DNA of 43,136 bases from Alphaproteobacteria bacterium (GCA_009927055.1 RFNS01000247.1:1-43136), one strand, 5' to 3'. Positions 1 through 8,975 are shown, numbered from the stretch's first letter. A program made the numbers and translations. Notes: generated from the letters alone by a model not told the origin.

Positions 1-2954
1 GTTTGCAACCCTGTTGCCCCTGATATGGCGGGTGGCGCGATGCCATTGGTGGTTGCATCGCCCAGGGGTTTTAATGTGCCCGGCTGCAAGGGCAAACCCA
101 CGCAGCTGGAGGATGACCCACCGTTGACGCCCATACATTCCCACTGCCATGGGCCATTGCCTGTAACCGATGTGGCCTCGCCTGAAAAACATAAATCGGC
201 CGTTGGGGCAACCTCGGCAGGGCGACCATTGGCAAGGCCGCACGCACCATCAATCACAAGGCTGGCCGATGATGTGGGCGGTGATGTGGGTGACACAGCC
301 AGCGCACGTGGGGCTGTGCAGGCCACGGCCCTGCCCCCCTCGGTGCCCGCGCATGACCACACAAACGGGCCTTCGCCGTTCATACTGGTGTTGACGCTGC
401 TGGGCGTGCCCGATGTGCAAAGATCGGCCTCCGGGGCCACCGCTGTCGCCACACCTGCCGCTTTACCACACAAACCCTGCGCCGGAACAATCAGGCCCGA
501 AGCAGAAGCTGCCGCAGGGCGCGCTGTTGTTTCTGCGGGCTGATCAGCGACGGCAGCGGGGGCCGATTGCCCTCCCTCACCCGCCTGAACAGGGGCCTGA
601 ATCCGTGTCGTTTCAGGAACAGAAGTTGTCGCATTCATCACCGCACGGCGGGGCATGGCGATGGTTTCTGTGGCCAGATTAGGCACGCCCGATTTTGTTG
701 TGCGCGAATAATCAGGCACGGGGGTTGGGGCGGGCGCGCTGACCGTGGGCGGAACCGCGGCCGCAGACGCCACGGTCGAGGCTGATGGCGCCTGAGCACT
801 GCCCACAACAGGGGCCAGAGTTTTCCCCTGCTCCAGTTGCTGGAGCATGCGTGCGTTCAAATCGGCCGTTGACAGGCCTTTTGTGGCGGTCCACGCCTCA
901 GGCTGTGAGGCAGGCACAGCAGGCGCGGGGGCGGCCTGTGTTACCGCCGGCGCCAGCGACGTTGATGGTGCCGCAACAACCGGTGCTTTGGGGAGAGGGA
1001 GAGAAGGTGGCAGAGGCGGTTGGATGGTTGCCTTGGCCACCGTATCTGTCGGTGCGGCGTCGGGCGCTTTCATATCATCGGCTTTGGCTGATTGGGGTGC
1101 GGTGGCGCTGCGATCCATCTGCGCCATGCAGGCAACTGTGGTGCCCCCTTCCCCGCCATCGCAATGCCATGTCCACGGGCCGCTACCTGAAATATCTTTG
1201 GCGCTGCCTGTGCGGCATAAATCTGATGCGGCAGCGGGAAGCGTGACATAAGCTTTGCCATTGGCGCCGCCACATTCGGCCAGCGTGGGCAGCTGGGCCG
1301 TGCAATCAATCTTTTTGTCGGTGCCAGGTTCGCGGCACGACCACGACCACGGACCATCGCCCGTCACCTGCGATGCTTCGGCGTTCACGCACAAATCTTT
1401 CGAGGGTTTGACAATCTGCGGTGCAGAGGCTGAGGGGCCACAGGCAGGTCCATCCACCGCGGGGGCACTTTCTCCCTCGGCCGAGCCTTGATCGGCATAG
1501 GAGATGGGCACAAGATCATCCAGCGGCACTACATCGGGCAAGCGATCGGGCGCTGAGGTTAAAATCATATCCTCGGTTTCGTTGGAAGGATCAATAGGCT
1601 GATCCTGCGGAATAATATCGGCAAGTGCGACGGCGGCATCCAGCATGGTATCGCTGCGCTCAGGCGGTGGGGCGATTTGGCTGATGCCGGGCATGGTTTC
1701 GGGCACATACGACGCAACGCACGACACCGAAGCGCCGCCCGCCATGCCAAGACACTGCCACACCCATGGTCCCTGCCCTGAAACCGCGGTGGGGCTTCCG
1801 CGCGCGCACAGACCCTCCCGTGGGGCGATCGCAATGCCTGTGCCGTTTGCAGGGCCACAGGCTGCATCCATTTTCACGGCGCTGGTGCAGCTGGCAGGCA
1901 TGCCACCATTGATGCCCGAGCAAGCCCAATACCACGGGCCTTTGCCATGAACATCGCTGGGCATGCCGCTGTTGCACAGGCCGCTGGTGGGGGCCGATGT
2001 TCCACCAGATTGCTGGGCACTGCCGCAGGTGCCATCAACCTTACCTTCTTTGCTGGTCGAGAAAACAGGATTGTTAGGAATGCTGACCTGATCTGTTGTG
2101 ATCATGGGCGCCCCTGGTGCGCGCAACACATTGGCGCCAAGATCGCTCTGACGCACAGGGGCCGATGAAAGCTGCTGAACAGGCTGCGCAGGTTGAACAG
2201 GTGGCGCGATGATGGTTTCTTGTTTGTCAACTTGTCTTTCAGCACCCGCCACATCAACCGTGGGCACGACCTGATCAAGCGTGATCAACCCATCATCTTC
2301 AGGGATGGCCACACCCTTTGGCCCGCATGAATTTTCAAGCCACACATCTTCTAATTTGCCTTCGGGGCATACCACACGTGTTTCGCCCACAATGCGGCCG
2401 TTGAAATTTGGGGGATATCCCGCTTCAACACATTCGCGCGTCCATGAAACTTTTTGCGGCTGGCATTGCCCGGTCGAGGGGCTGACAGGCTGCAAAGGCA
2501 CCTGGCCCGAAGGCGGACTGACAAGTTGCAAATTCGCGGTGCCATAAGATGCCGCATTCTCCAGCGGCTGAATGGGCGGTAAGGTATCGTTGCGCCCCTT
2601 CAGGCTGTCTTTCAGGCCTTCCATCAAATCTTTTTGACCCACAGGGTTGACCGATCGGAATTGACCCGCCAGCGCAGGCGGCAGATTGGGGGCTTTGATT
2701 TGCGGCGCTTCATCAGCCACACGCGGCGCGGGCCAGCGATAGCGCGGCGCCGATTGTTCAAATTTTTCACGCGCCTTGGCCCCAATGCCCCAATCATCAT
2801 TTGCAATGGGCACGTTCCACGGCCACTTATCGCTGCGCGGCTCTGCGGCCGGAATAACAGGCACTGGCCCTTCGTTGGCGGCACCTGCAATGGCCGGAAA
2901 CAAAAAGAGGGCGGCGCACATAAGCGCCATACGCGCAGTTAAGGTATGAATCAT
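1..2954 (-). CDS. Large exported Cys-rich repeat protein (3' end outside window)
   Basis: The reading frame opens with ATG at 2954 after an AAGGAAA ribosome site and runs without a stop to the left edge, so at least 984 residues are present and the C terminus is missing. Residues 1–24 form a signal peptide (hydrophobic ALMCAALFLFPAIAGA) with likely cleavage after AGA, so the protein is exported. After a charged Trp-rich segment and a Cys-containing region (about 170–230), six repeats of about 50 residues follow near residues 310–357, 363–412, 504–551, 561–609, 828–880 and 904–952. Each has the pattern C-G…LC…GP[WF]-x-W-x-C-x(n)-C. A Pro/Ala/Thr-rich linker covers about 612–825. Such GPWxWxC repeats are known from other bacterial surface proteins, but their function is not. 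A surface or adhesin-like role is inference. The gene is divergent from the dehydrogenase gene at 3115. Confidence 0.85.
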   Translation of the reverse strand, partial: MIHTLTARMALMCAALFLFPAIAGAANEGPVPVIPAAEPRSDKWPWNVPIANDDWGIGAKAREKFEQSAPRYRWPAPRVADEAPQIKAPNLPPALAGQFRSVNPVGQKDLMEGLKDSLKGRNDTLPPIQPLENAASYGTANLQLVSPPSGQVPLQPVSPSTGQCQPQKVSWTRECVEAGYPPNFNGRIVGETRVVCPEGKLEDVWLENSCGPKGVAIPEDDGLITLDQVVPTVDVAGAERQVDKQETIIAPPVQPAQPVQQLSSAPVRQSDLGANVLRAPGAPMITTDQVSIPNNPVFSTSKEGKVDGTCGSAQQSGGTSAPTSGLCNSGMPSDVHGKGPWYWACSGINGGMPASCTSAVKMDAACGPANGTGIAIAPREGLCARGSPTAVSGQGPWVWQCLGMAGGASVSCVASYVPETMPGISQIAPPPERSDTMLDAAVALADIIPQDQPIDPSNETEDMILTSAPDRLPDVVPLDDLVPISYADQGSAEGESAPAVDGPACGPSASAPQIVKPSKDLCVNAEASQVTGDGPWSWSCREPGTDKKIDCTAQLPTLAECGGANGKAYVTLPAAASDLCRTGSAKDISGSGPWTWHCDGGEGGTTVACMAQMDRSATAPQSAKADDMKAPDAAPTDTVAKATIQPPLPPSLPLPKAPVVAAPSTSLAPAVTQAAPAPAVPASQPEAWTATKGLSTADLNARMLQQLEQGKTLAPVVGSAQAPSASTVASAAAVPPTVSAPAPTPVPDYSRTTKSGVPNLATETIAMPRRAVMNATTSVPETTRIQAPVQAGEGGQSAPAAVADQPAETTARPAAASASGLIVPAQGLCGKAAGVATAVAPEADLCTSGTPSSVNTSMNGEGPFVWSCAGTEGGRAVACTAPRALAVSPTSPPTSSASLVIDGACGLANGRPAEVAPTADLCFSGEATSVTGNGPWQWECMGVNGGSSSSCVGLPLQPGTLKPLGDATTNGIAPPAISGATGLQ
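101..2027 (-). repeat. Six Cys-rich GPWxWxC protein repeats
   Basis: Repeat units lie at about 1886–2027, 1719–1868, 1303–1443, 1130–1273, 317–472 and 101–243. Each encodes four conserved cysteines, an LC step in the middle, and a GPW-x-W-x-C core; most then have G-x-x-GG before the last Cys. Unit 3 has lost the GG, and unit 5 has GPF and a short insertion. The even number of Cys suggests two disulfides per unit after export. The units are divergent at DNA level, so they are old rather than freshly duplicated. Confidence 0.8.
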
Positions 2955-3114
2955 GGTGGTTTTCCTTGGGAAGATTTGTATAACCTTATGGGAAAATTGG
3001 CAAAATGAGGTAAAAATGACCCCAGCCCATTCAAAATACCCTATTTTTTCATTGATTTGATTAACGAATGATCCTCCACTAAGACTGCCCCCTATCGACT
3101 GAGGGGAGGGCGGC

Positions 3115-4161
3115 GTGTTGCATCTGGTCACGGGCGGATCGGGCTTTGTTGGATCAACCATTGCACGACTTTTGACGGCAAGAGGGGAACAGGTTCGTGT
3201 GCTGGATATATGGAAAGCTGAAGATTTTCCTACAGCGGTTGATTTTATACAGGGCGATATCAACGACAGCGCGATGGTGGCCAAAGCCATGCAGGGGGTT
3301 GATTATGTGCACCATAACGTCGCTCTGGTGCCACTGGCCAAGGCTGGGCGCGATTATTGGAAAGTGAATGTGGAAGGGACGCGCATCGCGCTGGACGAGG
3401 CCAAAAAAGCGGGCGTTAAAATGTTTTCTCACATGTCGTCCAGTGCGGTGTTTGGCTCGCCCGATGTGATGCCCATTACGAATGACACGCCAAGAAAACC
3501 TGTTGAGATATATGGCGAAGCCAAAAAAGCCGGTGAAGATTTGGTGATGGAAGCCCAACAAAACGGGTTTCCCGCCGCCATTATTCGCCCTCGAACTATT
3601 ATTGGCACCGGACGCCTTGGCATCTTCAACATTCTTTTTGAGTGGATTAAGGATGGTGCCAACATTTATACCATCGGCGATGGTTCTGGGCTTTTTCAAT
3701 TCATTCATGTTGAGGATATTGCCGAAGCCAGCATCCAAGCCTGTATGAAAAAATGCGTGGGTGTTTTTAATGTGGGAACAGATCAGTTTGGCACATTGCG
3801 CGAGGATTTAGAGTTTTTGTGTGCCCATGCTGGCACTGGCTCTCAGGTTAAAAGTTTGCCTGTTGCGCTTGCCATGGGGGTGCTGCAGTGTCTCGACAGG
3901 TTGCAACTATCACCCCTCAGCCCCTGGCATTATCTTACCTATCATAAGCCGTTTTATTTTGATTCAGCGCCAGCCTTTAAGACACTGGGGTTTGCGCCCA
4001 CATACAGCAATCGGCAAATGCTTTGCAGCAGCTATGATTGGTTTGTGAAAAGTTTTGATTCAAAAAATGTCATGCAAGGTTCATCGCTTCACAAAAAACC
4101 AGTGAAGCAGGGATTGCTGAAACTGCTTAAGGCGTTCTCATCGCTCAATGGGCTAAAATAA
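3115..4161 (+). CDS. NAD-dependent epimerase/dehydratase (extended SDR)
   Basis: A 348-residue enzyme starting with GTG behind a strong GGGGAGGG ribosome site. The N-terminal TGGSGFVG is the Rossmann dinucleotide motif, acidic D31 follows the second strand, and YGEAK near residue 136 is the catalytic YxxxK of extended short-chain dehydrogenases, with SSS upstream. It most resembles the 3-beta-hydroxysteroid dehydrogenase/epimerase branch, acting on sugar nucleotides or sterol-like alcohols; the substrate is not visible. It converges on the prenyltransferase gene and overlaps its 3' end by 17 bases. Together with the second SDR, the prenyltransferase and the GMC enzyme it probably belongs to one pathway (inference). 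Confidence 0.85.
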   Translation: MLHLVTGGSGFVGSTIARLLTARGEQVRVLDIWKAEDFPTAVDFIQGDINDSAMVAKAMQGVDYVHHNVALVPLAKAGRDYWKVNVEGTRIALDEAKKAGVKMFSHMSSSAVFGSPDVMPITNDTPRKPVEIYGEAKKAGEDLVMEAQQNGFPAAIIRPRTIIGTGRLGIFNILFEWIKDGANIYTIGDGSGLFQFIHVEDIAEASIQACMKKCVGVFNVGTDQFGTLREDLEFLCAHAGTGSQVKSLPVALAMGVLQCLDRLQLSPLSPWHYLTYHKPFYFDSAPAFKTLGFAPTYSNRQMLCSSYDWFVKSFDSKNVMQGSSLHKKPVKQGLLKLLKAFSSLNGLK

Positions 4162-5029
4162 AGCCAGTCAAAGTCAACACGCCCAATGCCAAGCTGGCAA
4201 GGTCGGTCAATGCAAATTTTACGGGGTCATCGTCCAGCCGTCCATGATGGGCCAGCGGCCAGATGCGCGAAAACCACATCAACACCGCCACGGGCGCCAT
4301 CAGCAGCCACAAGGGGTGCTGATAATAGGCGCTGCCTGAAAAAAATTCGGCCACATAAAGCATCAACACAATGGTTGAGGCAATGCCCAAAGCCACACCA
4401 AACACCAAGGTTAATGGCCAATCATTGGGGATGTAGTGCCGGCCATGAACAATCACCTCGCCAGCTTTTTTTGTTTTCATCAGTTCAGAATGTCTTTTGA
4501 CAAGCGCCAGCGAAAAGAAAAATAAAATGGAAAATGATATCAACCATACCGAAAAACTAACATCAGCCGCCAAAGTTCCGGCAATTAAACGCAGCGTGAA
4601 CAACAGGCCAATGACCGCACAATCGAGCAACGGAATTTTTTTCAGCGATAAACTATAGGCCAAAGTCAATGAAACATATGCCACAATAATAAGTAAAACA
4701 TCAGGAAAATAAACATAAACCACAAAGCCAGAGGCGCCAAGCAACAGCGCGCTTGCCCAACATGCGGCTTTTTCTCCTATGCGCCCCGAAGCAATGGCGC
4801 GAAATTTTTTTGTGGGGTGGTTTTGATCATGAGCTTTATCCATCAAATCGTTGAGAATATATGTGGCAGAAGCGATGGCGCAAAAAATAATAAAAACGAA
4901 CGCCACATTTTGTAGCGCATTGATGCGCCCCCATTCATGGGCCAGCACAAAGGGGATAAACAGAAGAAAATTTTTTGACCATTGATGCGCGCGCAGGGCA
5001 TCCAACCAGAGGGCGATGGCAGAGATCAT
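4145..5029 (-). CDS. UbiA-family membrane prenyltransferase
   Basis: This encodes a 294-residue integral membrane protein. Near the N terminus LRAHQWSKN is followed by NDLMDKAHDQNHPTKKFR, the Asp-rich Mg-prenyl-diphosphate site (N-D-x-x-D-x-x-x-D). Seven or more hydrophobic helices follow. The HQWSKN…HPTKKFR pattern is that of the subgroup containing decaprenyl-phosphate phosphoribosyltransferases rather than quinone UbiA, but the true acceptor is unknown. The start is ATG at 5029, which overlaps the stop of the upstream SDR gene as ATGA, implying coupled translation. An earlier in-frame start at 5056 would lie wholly inside the upstream gene. Confidence 0.82.
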   Translation of the reverse strand: MISAIALWLDALRAHQWSKNFLLFIPFVLAHEWGRINALQNVAFVFIIFCAIASATYILNDLMDKAHDQNHPTKKFRAIASGRIGEKAACWASALLLGASGFVVYVYFPDVLLIIVAYVSLTLAYSLSLKKIPLLDCAVIGLLFTLRLIAGTLAADVSFSVWLISFSILFFFSLALVKRHSELMKTKKAGEVIVHGRHYIPNDWPLTLVFGVALGIASTIVLMLYVAEFFSGSAYYQHPLWLLMAPVAVLMWFSRIWPLAHHGRLDDDPVKFALTDLASLALGVLTLTGFILAH

Positions 5030-6057
5030 AGGGTGTGTCCGTTCTGCAGGCACCATTCAATCGCACGGCGCATGCCTTCTCTCAACTGAATGGCGGGCTG
5101 ATAACCTAAAATGCGTTTGGCTTTTGATATGTCGCAGGCAATGTTTTTATTTAATTCCGATAAGACATGAATTTTTTGATGATAGAGGCCAAGCCATTGC
5201 AAGCCGCCATCGACCCATGTGGCGGCATTGCCCAATAACCCAGGCAAGCGAACAGCGCCATGGCGGGAGGGGATGTTCAAATCTTCTCGAAAGACGCGCT
5301 GAATTGTGTCGATAATCTCATTCATGCTATAGGGCTGCTCATCGGCCAGCCAAAAAATCTCACCGGCTGCATCGGTATGCTGGGCGCACAAATAAATTCC
5401 CTTGGCCAAATTATCAACATATCCCATCGAACGCCTGTTCATGCCGTTGCCAACAATAGGAAATTTCCCACTTTTTACCATACTGAGAAAAAATGTTTGC
5501 CTGCTGGGTTGTCCCGGCCCATAAAACCAAGGGGCGCGCACAATCACCATTTCCGGCGCTTGCCGGCTGGCGATGTGATCGCGCAGCATCAATTCCATTT
5601 GCCACTTAGAGTGACCGTACCCCATATAGGGATGATAAGGACTTTCTTCTGTAAAGGTATGGTTGTTTGAGGGATTACAACCGATGGGCGAGTTTGATGA
5701 CATGGCCACCATGCGGCGCACGCCAGAAATTTTGGCGGCTGCAAGAAGGTGCGCGGTGCCAGAAAAATTAACATCGATAAATTCAGAAACTTTGCGGGGA
5801 TGAATAACGCCAGCGAGGTGGATGAGAATTGATCCCTCAGCCCCACGACAAAGTTTTTTGCAAGCGTCATCGTCGCGGATATCACCCACCACAAGCTCGC
5901 ACCCAAGTTTTTTTAAGAAGTCATGATTTTCTTTTTCATTCACCAGAACGCGAATTTTTTTTGCGGCGTGATTGCCCAAATCATTGTCTAAAGTTCCTGC
6001 AAAAGCTTGCGCAACCCTTTGCCCAAGCCAGCCATTGCCCCCTGTGATGATGATCAT
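5026..6057 (-). CDS. NAD-dependent epimerase/dehydratase (extended SDR)
   Basis: Residues 1–12 (MIIITGGNGWLG) give the GGxGWLG nucleotide-binding motif. YGHSKWQME near residue 135 is the YxxxK catalytic pair, with SSNS before it as the Ser. The protein is 343 residues. The ATG at 6057 is preferred because GAGG lies five bases upstream; an ATG at 6084 would add nine residues overlapping the GMC gene's end. It sits between the GMC oxidoreductase and the prenyltransferase, overlapping the latter by four bases. It is likely a sugar or polyprenyl-linked alcohol dehydrogenase/epimerase of the same pathway; the substrate is unknown. Confidence 0.85.
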   Translation of the reverse strand: MIIITGGNGWLGQRVAQAFAGTLDNDLGNHAAKKIRVLVNEKENHDFLKKLGCELVVGDIRDDDACKKLCRGAEGSILIHLAGVIHPRKVSEFIDVNFSGTAHLLAAAKISGVRRMVAMSSNSPIGCNPSNNHTFTEESPYHPYMGYGHSKWQMELMLRDHIASRQAPEMVIVRAPWFYGPGQPSRQTFFLSMVKSGKFPIVGNGMNRRSMGYVDNLAKGIYLCAQHTDAAGEIFWLADEQPYSMNEIIDTIQRVFREDLNIPSRHGAVRLPGLLGNAATWVDGGLQWLGLYHQKIHVLSELNKNIACDISKAKRILGYQPAIQLREGMRRAIEWCLQNGHTL

Positions 6058-6067
6058 CGCCGCCTCG

Positions 6068-7540
6068 TCAGAACGTTTTTGCATGGTGCCCGTTTAGCAT
6101 AGACTCGGCATTTCTATAGGCCAGTGCCATAATGGTGGCCTGCGGGTTAACGCCAGGAGCCCCAGGAATCTGGCTGGCATCCGCAACCCACAGGTTATCA
6201 ACATCCCACACTTTTCCAAAACTGTCGGTGGCTGTTTGCGCTTTGTTTTGGCCAGGCTTGCATGAACTGAACATATGCACAGACATGAGGTTGACATGTT
6301 TTTTTGGCAATGATGCGTCTAAAAATGCGCGCGCGGTGTGCGCATCATCAAACCCGCCATGGTCATGGATGCTGGGCAGAACAGTGTGCGCCTCGGCCGC
6401 AAATAAAAGTTGGCATAAACGCGCTGTGATCTGTCGTAAATTTTCCCAATCTTGGGCGGTGAGATGATAAGTGACCAACGGGCGCGCCACGCCGGGCAAA
6501 ACAACAACACGCCCACAGCCTTCGGGTTTAATCATGCCATAATAAGACCCTGCATGCCCCCATTCAGGCAAAAAATGCTTGCGATGTGACCAGCTTTCAG
6601 ACATTGCAAGACCATAAGTAGCCGGCGAAAACACAGAGCCACCGATGCGTTGTTCAGGCATAAAATGCGTGATAGCCGCCAAGGGCAGACGATGTTGATC
6701 GGCATGAATGGCTTGATGAAATAATCCTGTCACTTTAAGGGTGGGGTGCAGTTGCAGACCGCGCCCAATGTTATGTCTGATGCCAGATTTCAGCAGCAAG
6801 GAGGGGGTGTGTACCGCGCCCGCACAGGCAAAAAAAAATTTTCCTTTCACAATAAAATTATTCACGCCATTCGTGGCAATGACCGATGAAATTTTTTGGC
6901 CTGTGCGCATTAATTTTAAGGCTTTCAACCCGCTGTGCAGACGCAACCCGCGCTGTTGCGATTGTGGCAGCAGTGTCACCGACATCGATTGTTTGCCGCC
7001 TGTGGGGCATGAAAACGCACAAAAATTTGTTCCCATGCAATCGCGTTGGGCGCGTTTTAATCGGACATATTCCCAGCCCATTGTTTCGGCCCCTTGAATA
7101 AGGCGATGCGTAGGCGGCCCCGCATCGGCCAGTGTGTCACTGGCGTTCACAGCCCGCTCGGCGCGTTCGTAATAAGTGCTTAAATGGCTTGGGGAGAAAT
7201 GATCGAGTTGATATTTTTTTGACCAATCTTCAATTATTTTATCATCACATCTTTGAAAAATGCCGCTGTTAATTTCTGTGCCGCCACCCACGCATCGGCC
7301 TTCAGCATAATTGATGGGATTTTTCCCCAACGCCACGGTCAACCCCGCATCGCGCCAGTAGCGGCGCATATTTTCTGCGGCATCGGTGCTGATGATTTTT
7401 TTGTCGATGGCGGGGCCTTCTTCCAGCATCAGCACATCTTTGCCGGCGCGAGTCAGCACATCGGCCACGGCGCTGCCGCCCGCGCCCGAACCAATAATAA
7501 CATACTCAGCCTCTAATGTTTCTGGCGAGACATTATTCAT
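6068..7540 (-). CDS. GMC-family FAD oxidoreductase
   Basis: A 490-residue flavoprotein. VIIGSGAGGSAVADVL near the N terminus is the FAD-binding GxGxxG, and EEGP ends the first beta-alpha-beta unit. FACAGAVHTPSLLLKSG is a GMC signature. The C-terminal part holds LWVADASQIPGAPGVNPQATIMALA, the usual GMC end with the Asn-Pro pair. GMC enzymes oxidise alcohols. The start is ATG at 7540, which overlaps the stop of the preceding small gene as ATGAATAA; a longer frame to 7645 would lie inside that gene. No signal peptide is seen, so it is probably cytoplasmic or peripheral to the membrane. Confidence 0.87.
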   Translation of the reverse strand: MNNVSPETLEAEYVIIGSGAGGSAVADVLTRAGKDVLMLEEGPAIDKKIISTDAAENMRRYWRDAGLTVALGKNPINYAEGRCVGGGTEINSGIFQRCDDKIIEDWSKKYQLDHFSPSHLSTYYERAERAVNASDTLADAGPPTHRLIQGAETMGWEYVRLKRAQRDCMGTNFCAFSCPTGGKQSMSVTLLPQSQQRGLRLHSGLKALKLMRTGQKISSVIATNGVNNFIVKGKFFFACAGAVHTPSLLLKSGIRHNIGRGLQLHPTLKVTGLFHQAIHADQHRLPLAAITHFMPEQRIGGSVFSPATYGLAMSESWSHRKHFLPEWGHAGSYYGMIKPEGCGRVVVLPGVARPLVTYHLTAQDWENLRQITARLCQLLFAAEAHTVLPSIHDHGGFDDAHTARAFLDASLPKKHVNLMSVHMFSSCKPGQNKAQTATDSFGKVWDVDNLWVADASQIPGAPGVNPQATIMALAYRNAESMLNGHHAKTF

Positions 7541-7976
7541 GGCTGGCAGACCGTTCTTTTCTGTGTGCTGATAATATTTCGGCACGCGTTTGCATATCAT
7601 CGGCTCCCATGGCCTGACGCACTGTGGGGTGGCTAAAAAACGCAACCATCGTCAATGACCGCAGCAGATGAATGAGTTTAGAAAACAGCGCACAAACATT
7701 TGCCAATTCTTCAATCCCTCTTGCCGCAGTGGCGGATGGAGAAGAACTTTTCCACCACCACGGATGGCGCAGCAACACCCATAATGTCAGCACAACAACC
7801 ATGCCATGGGCTGTGAAGCGCACCCACGGCGCTGATAATGTCAGTGAGGCCATCACATGTTGTGTGCAATGTTGCACAAGGCTCAAGCGATCGGCACCCG
7901 AAAGCGGTGGCCAAAGCGGAAGCAGTGCCGAGACAATTGACGGAGAGTGAGTGAAAAAAGAGTGGTGTTTGATCAC
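7533..7976 (-). CDS. Small hypothetical protein, probable GMC oxidoreductase partner
   Basis: I do not recognise this protein of about 147 residues. It has a central hydrophobic stretch (HGMVVVLTLWVLL), a Trp-rich patch (RHPWWWK), and a C-terminal helix containing FFSHPTVRQAMGAD. Its stop overlaps the GMC start by eight bases (ATGAATAA), which argues for a real gene and coupled translation. The start is uncertain: GTG at 7976 is used here, TTG at 7988 is possible, and neither has a clear ribosome site. It begins within 14 bases of the 3' end of tRNA-Met. A membrane or chaperone-like partner of the oxidoreductase is inference. Confidence 0.55.
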   Translation of the reverse strand: MIKHHSFFTHSPSIVSALLPLWPPLSGADRLSLVQHCTQHVMASLTLSAPWVRFTAHGMVVVLTLWVLLRHPWWWKSSSPSATAARGIEELANVCALFSKLIHLLRSLTMVAFFSHPTVRQAMGADDMQTRAEILSAHRKERSASHE

Positions 7977-7989
7977 GCGTGCTGCCAAC

Positions 7990-8064
7990 TGGTAGCAGCG
8001 GAGGGATTTGAACCCCCGACCAAGGGATTATGATTCCCCTGCTCTACCCCTGAGCTACGCTGCC
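7990..8064 (-). tRNA. tRNA-Met(CAT), elongator type
   Basis: The 75-nt cloverleaf closes completely and CCA is encoded. The acceptor pairs GGCAGCG with CGCTGCT (G1·U72 wobble), the D arm is GCTC/GAGC, the anticodon stem is GGGGA/TCCCT around loop ATCATAA, and the T stem is GGGGG/CCCTC around TTCAAAT. Anticodon CAT with G1·U72 and the GGAATCATAATCC-like arm matches alphaproteobacterial elongator Met rather than initiator (which would need C1xA72 and three GC pairs). A lysidine-modified tRNA-Ile is less likely because the loop begins AT rather than CT. Confidence 0.93.
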
Positions 8065-8077
8065 ACCTTAGGAAGGT

Positions 8078-8107
8078 CTATTAAGGGCCTGAAAAGGCTT
8101 AAGTCAA
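8078..8107 (-). promoter_or_regulatory. Probable promoter of tRNA-Met
   Basis: On the minus strand TTGACT (8102–8107) is separated by 18 bases from TAATAG (8078–8083). Transcription would begin about 7 bases before the mature tRNA, typical spacing for a tRNA gene. No terminator follows the tRNA, so the GMC operon could be read from this promoter. Confidence 0.5.
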
Positions 8108-8150
8108 GCCCTATGGCTGCACTTTTCGTCTCAAAGCTTTGGACCAAACC

Positions 8151-8939
8151 TTACCGTGGCGTGGCAATGCCGCGCAGCTCAATTTTATCATGTTTGGGGG
8201 CTTTTGCCCGGCGCGGACGCATTAATTCATCATTTGTGGCACAGATATCGGCCAGTGTGAGATAACCCTGCGGCACACTCACACCCGTTTCAATGTACAC
8301 GATATTGCCCAGAACATGAGGCCCATCTTTACGGAAGGTATATCTCACATCGCTGTGACCTACAAAAATTCTCTCAATACCCTCGACGCGCGCATTAATG
8401 TTGTTCTGGGCGCGTTCTCGCCCGTACGTTAAGCTTAAAATTGTCTCTTGATCGCGCGCCAGAATTTTTCTTTTGCACTCTTGCCAGCTTTGCCCCAAGG
8501 GAACTTCGGCATGAACAATGCCACAGGCTTTGTGGTCTTTTTGTTCTATCTCAATCATATAGGGAAGTTTGGAAATTTCTTCGGCAATTTTGGATAGTTC
8601 ATCATCTTGAATGTCGTCTGTCCAGTCGTGCAGGCCAACACTCAACAAATCATTCTTATTCTTTTGACCATTCAAAATATTGCTGATGTAAGCCAATGCC
8701 ATGTCGTCATGGTTTCCTCTGACCGAAAAAAACCATTTTTCTCTCAGCAGCGACAGAAGAAGGTCATGATCTGGCCCCCGATTAACCATATCTCCCGCGC
8801 TGAAAACACGATCGCGTGATGGATCAAAATCAGCCCGCTGCAGGGCGTGGTACAAACGGCGAATGTGCCCGTGAATGTCGGTGGTTATAAGGTCTCTGCC
8901 GCGCGTGTTGGGTGGGAAGGTTTGTACAAAACAATCCAT
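8151..8939 (-). CDS. Ser/Thr protein phosphatase (PrpA/PrpB-like metallophosphoesterase)
   Basis: The 262-residue protein shows the PPP-family metal motifs in order: TDIHGH (D-x-H), GDMVNRGPD (GDxVxRGP) and RGNHDD (GNHD), followed by downstream His residues in VHAE and VGHSD. These bind two metal ions and hydrolyse phosphomonoesters; bacterial PrpA/PrpB members act on phosphoproteins or small phosphates. The ATG at 8939 is used; a TTG at 8960 would add seven residues. It lies just downstream of mnmA on the same strand, 36 bases away, so the two may be co-transcribed. Confidence 0.85.
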   Translation of the reverse strand: MDCFVQTFPPNTRGRDLITTDIHGHIRRLYHALQRADFDPSRDRVFSAGDMVNRGPDHDLLLSLLREKWFFSVRGNHDDMALAYISNILNGQKNKNDLLSVGLHDWTDDIQDDELSKIAEEISKLPYMIEIEQKDHKACGIVHAEVPLGQSWQECKRKILARDQETILSLTYGRERAQNNINARVEGIERIFVGHSDVRYTFRKDGPHVLGNIVYIETGVSVPQGYLTLADICATNDELMRPRRAKAPKHDKIELRGIATPR

Positions 8940-8975
8940 GGTGTTTTTTGTACCCGTCAAACGTCACAAGGTGTT

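Noticed and set aside
2978-3004. Possible promoter TTGCCA–15–TATACA for the large repeat protein
   Set aside because: The spacer is short and the match to consensus weak; left out as a feature.
3115-7976. Classical DprE1/DprE2 arabinose pathway
   Set aside because: The transferase resembles that subgroup, but no VAO-type DprE1 oxidase is present; the GMC enzyme is of another fold.
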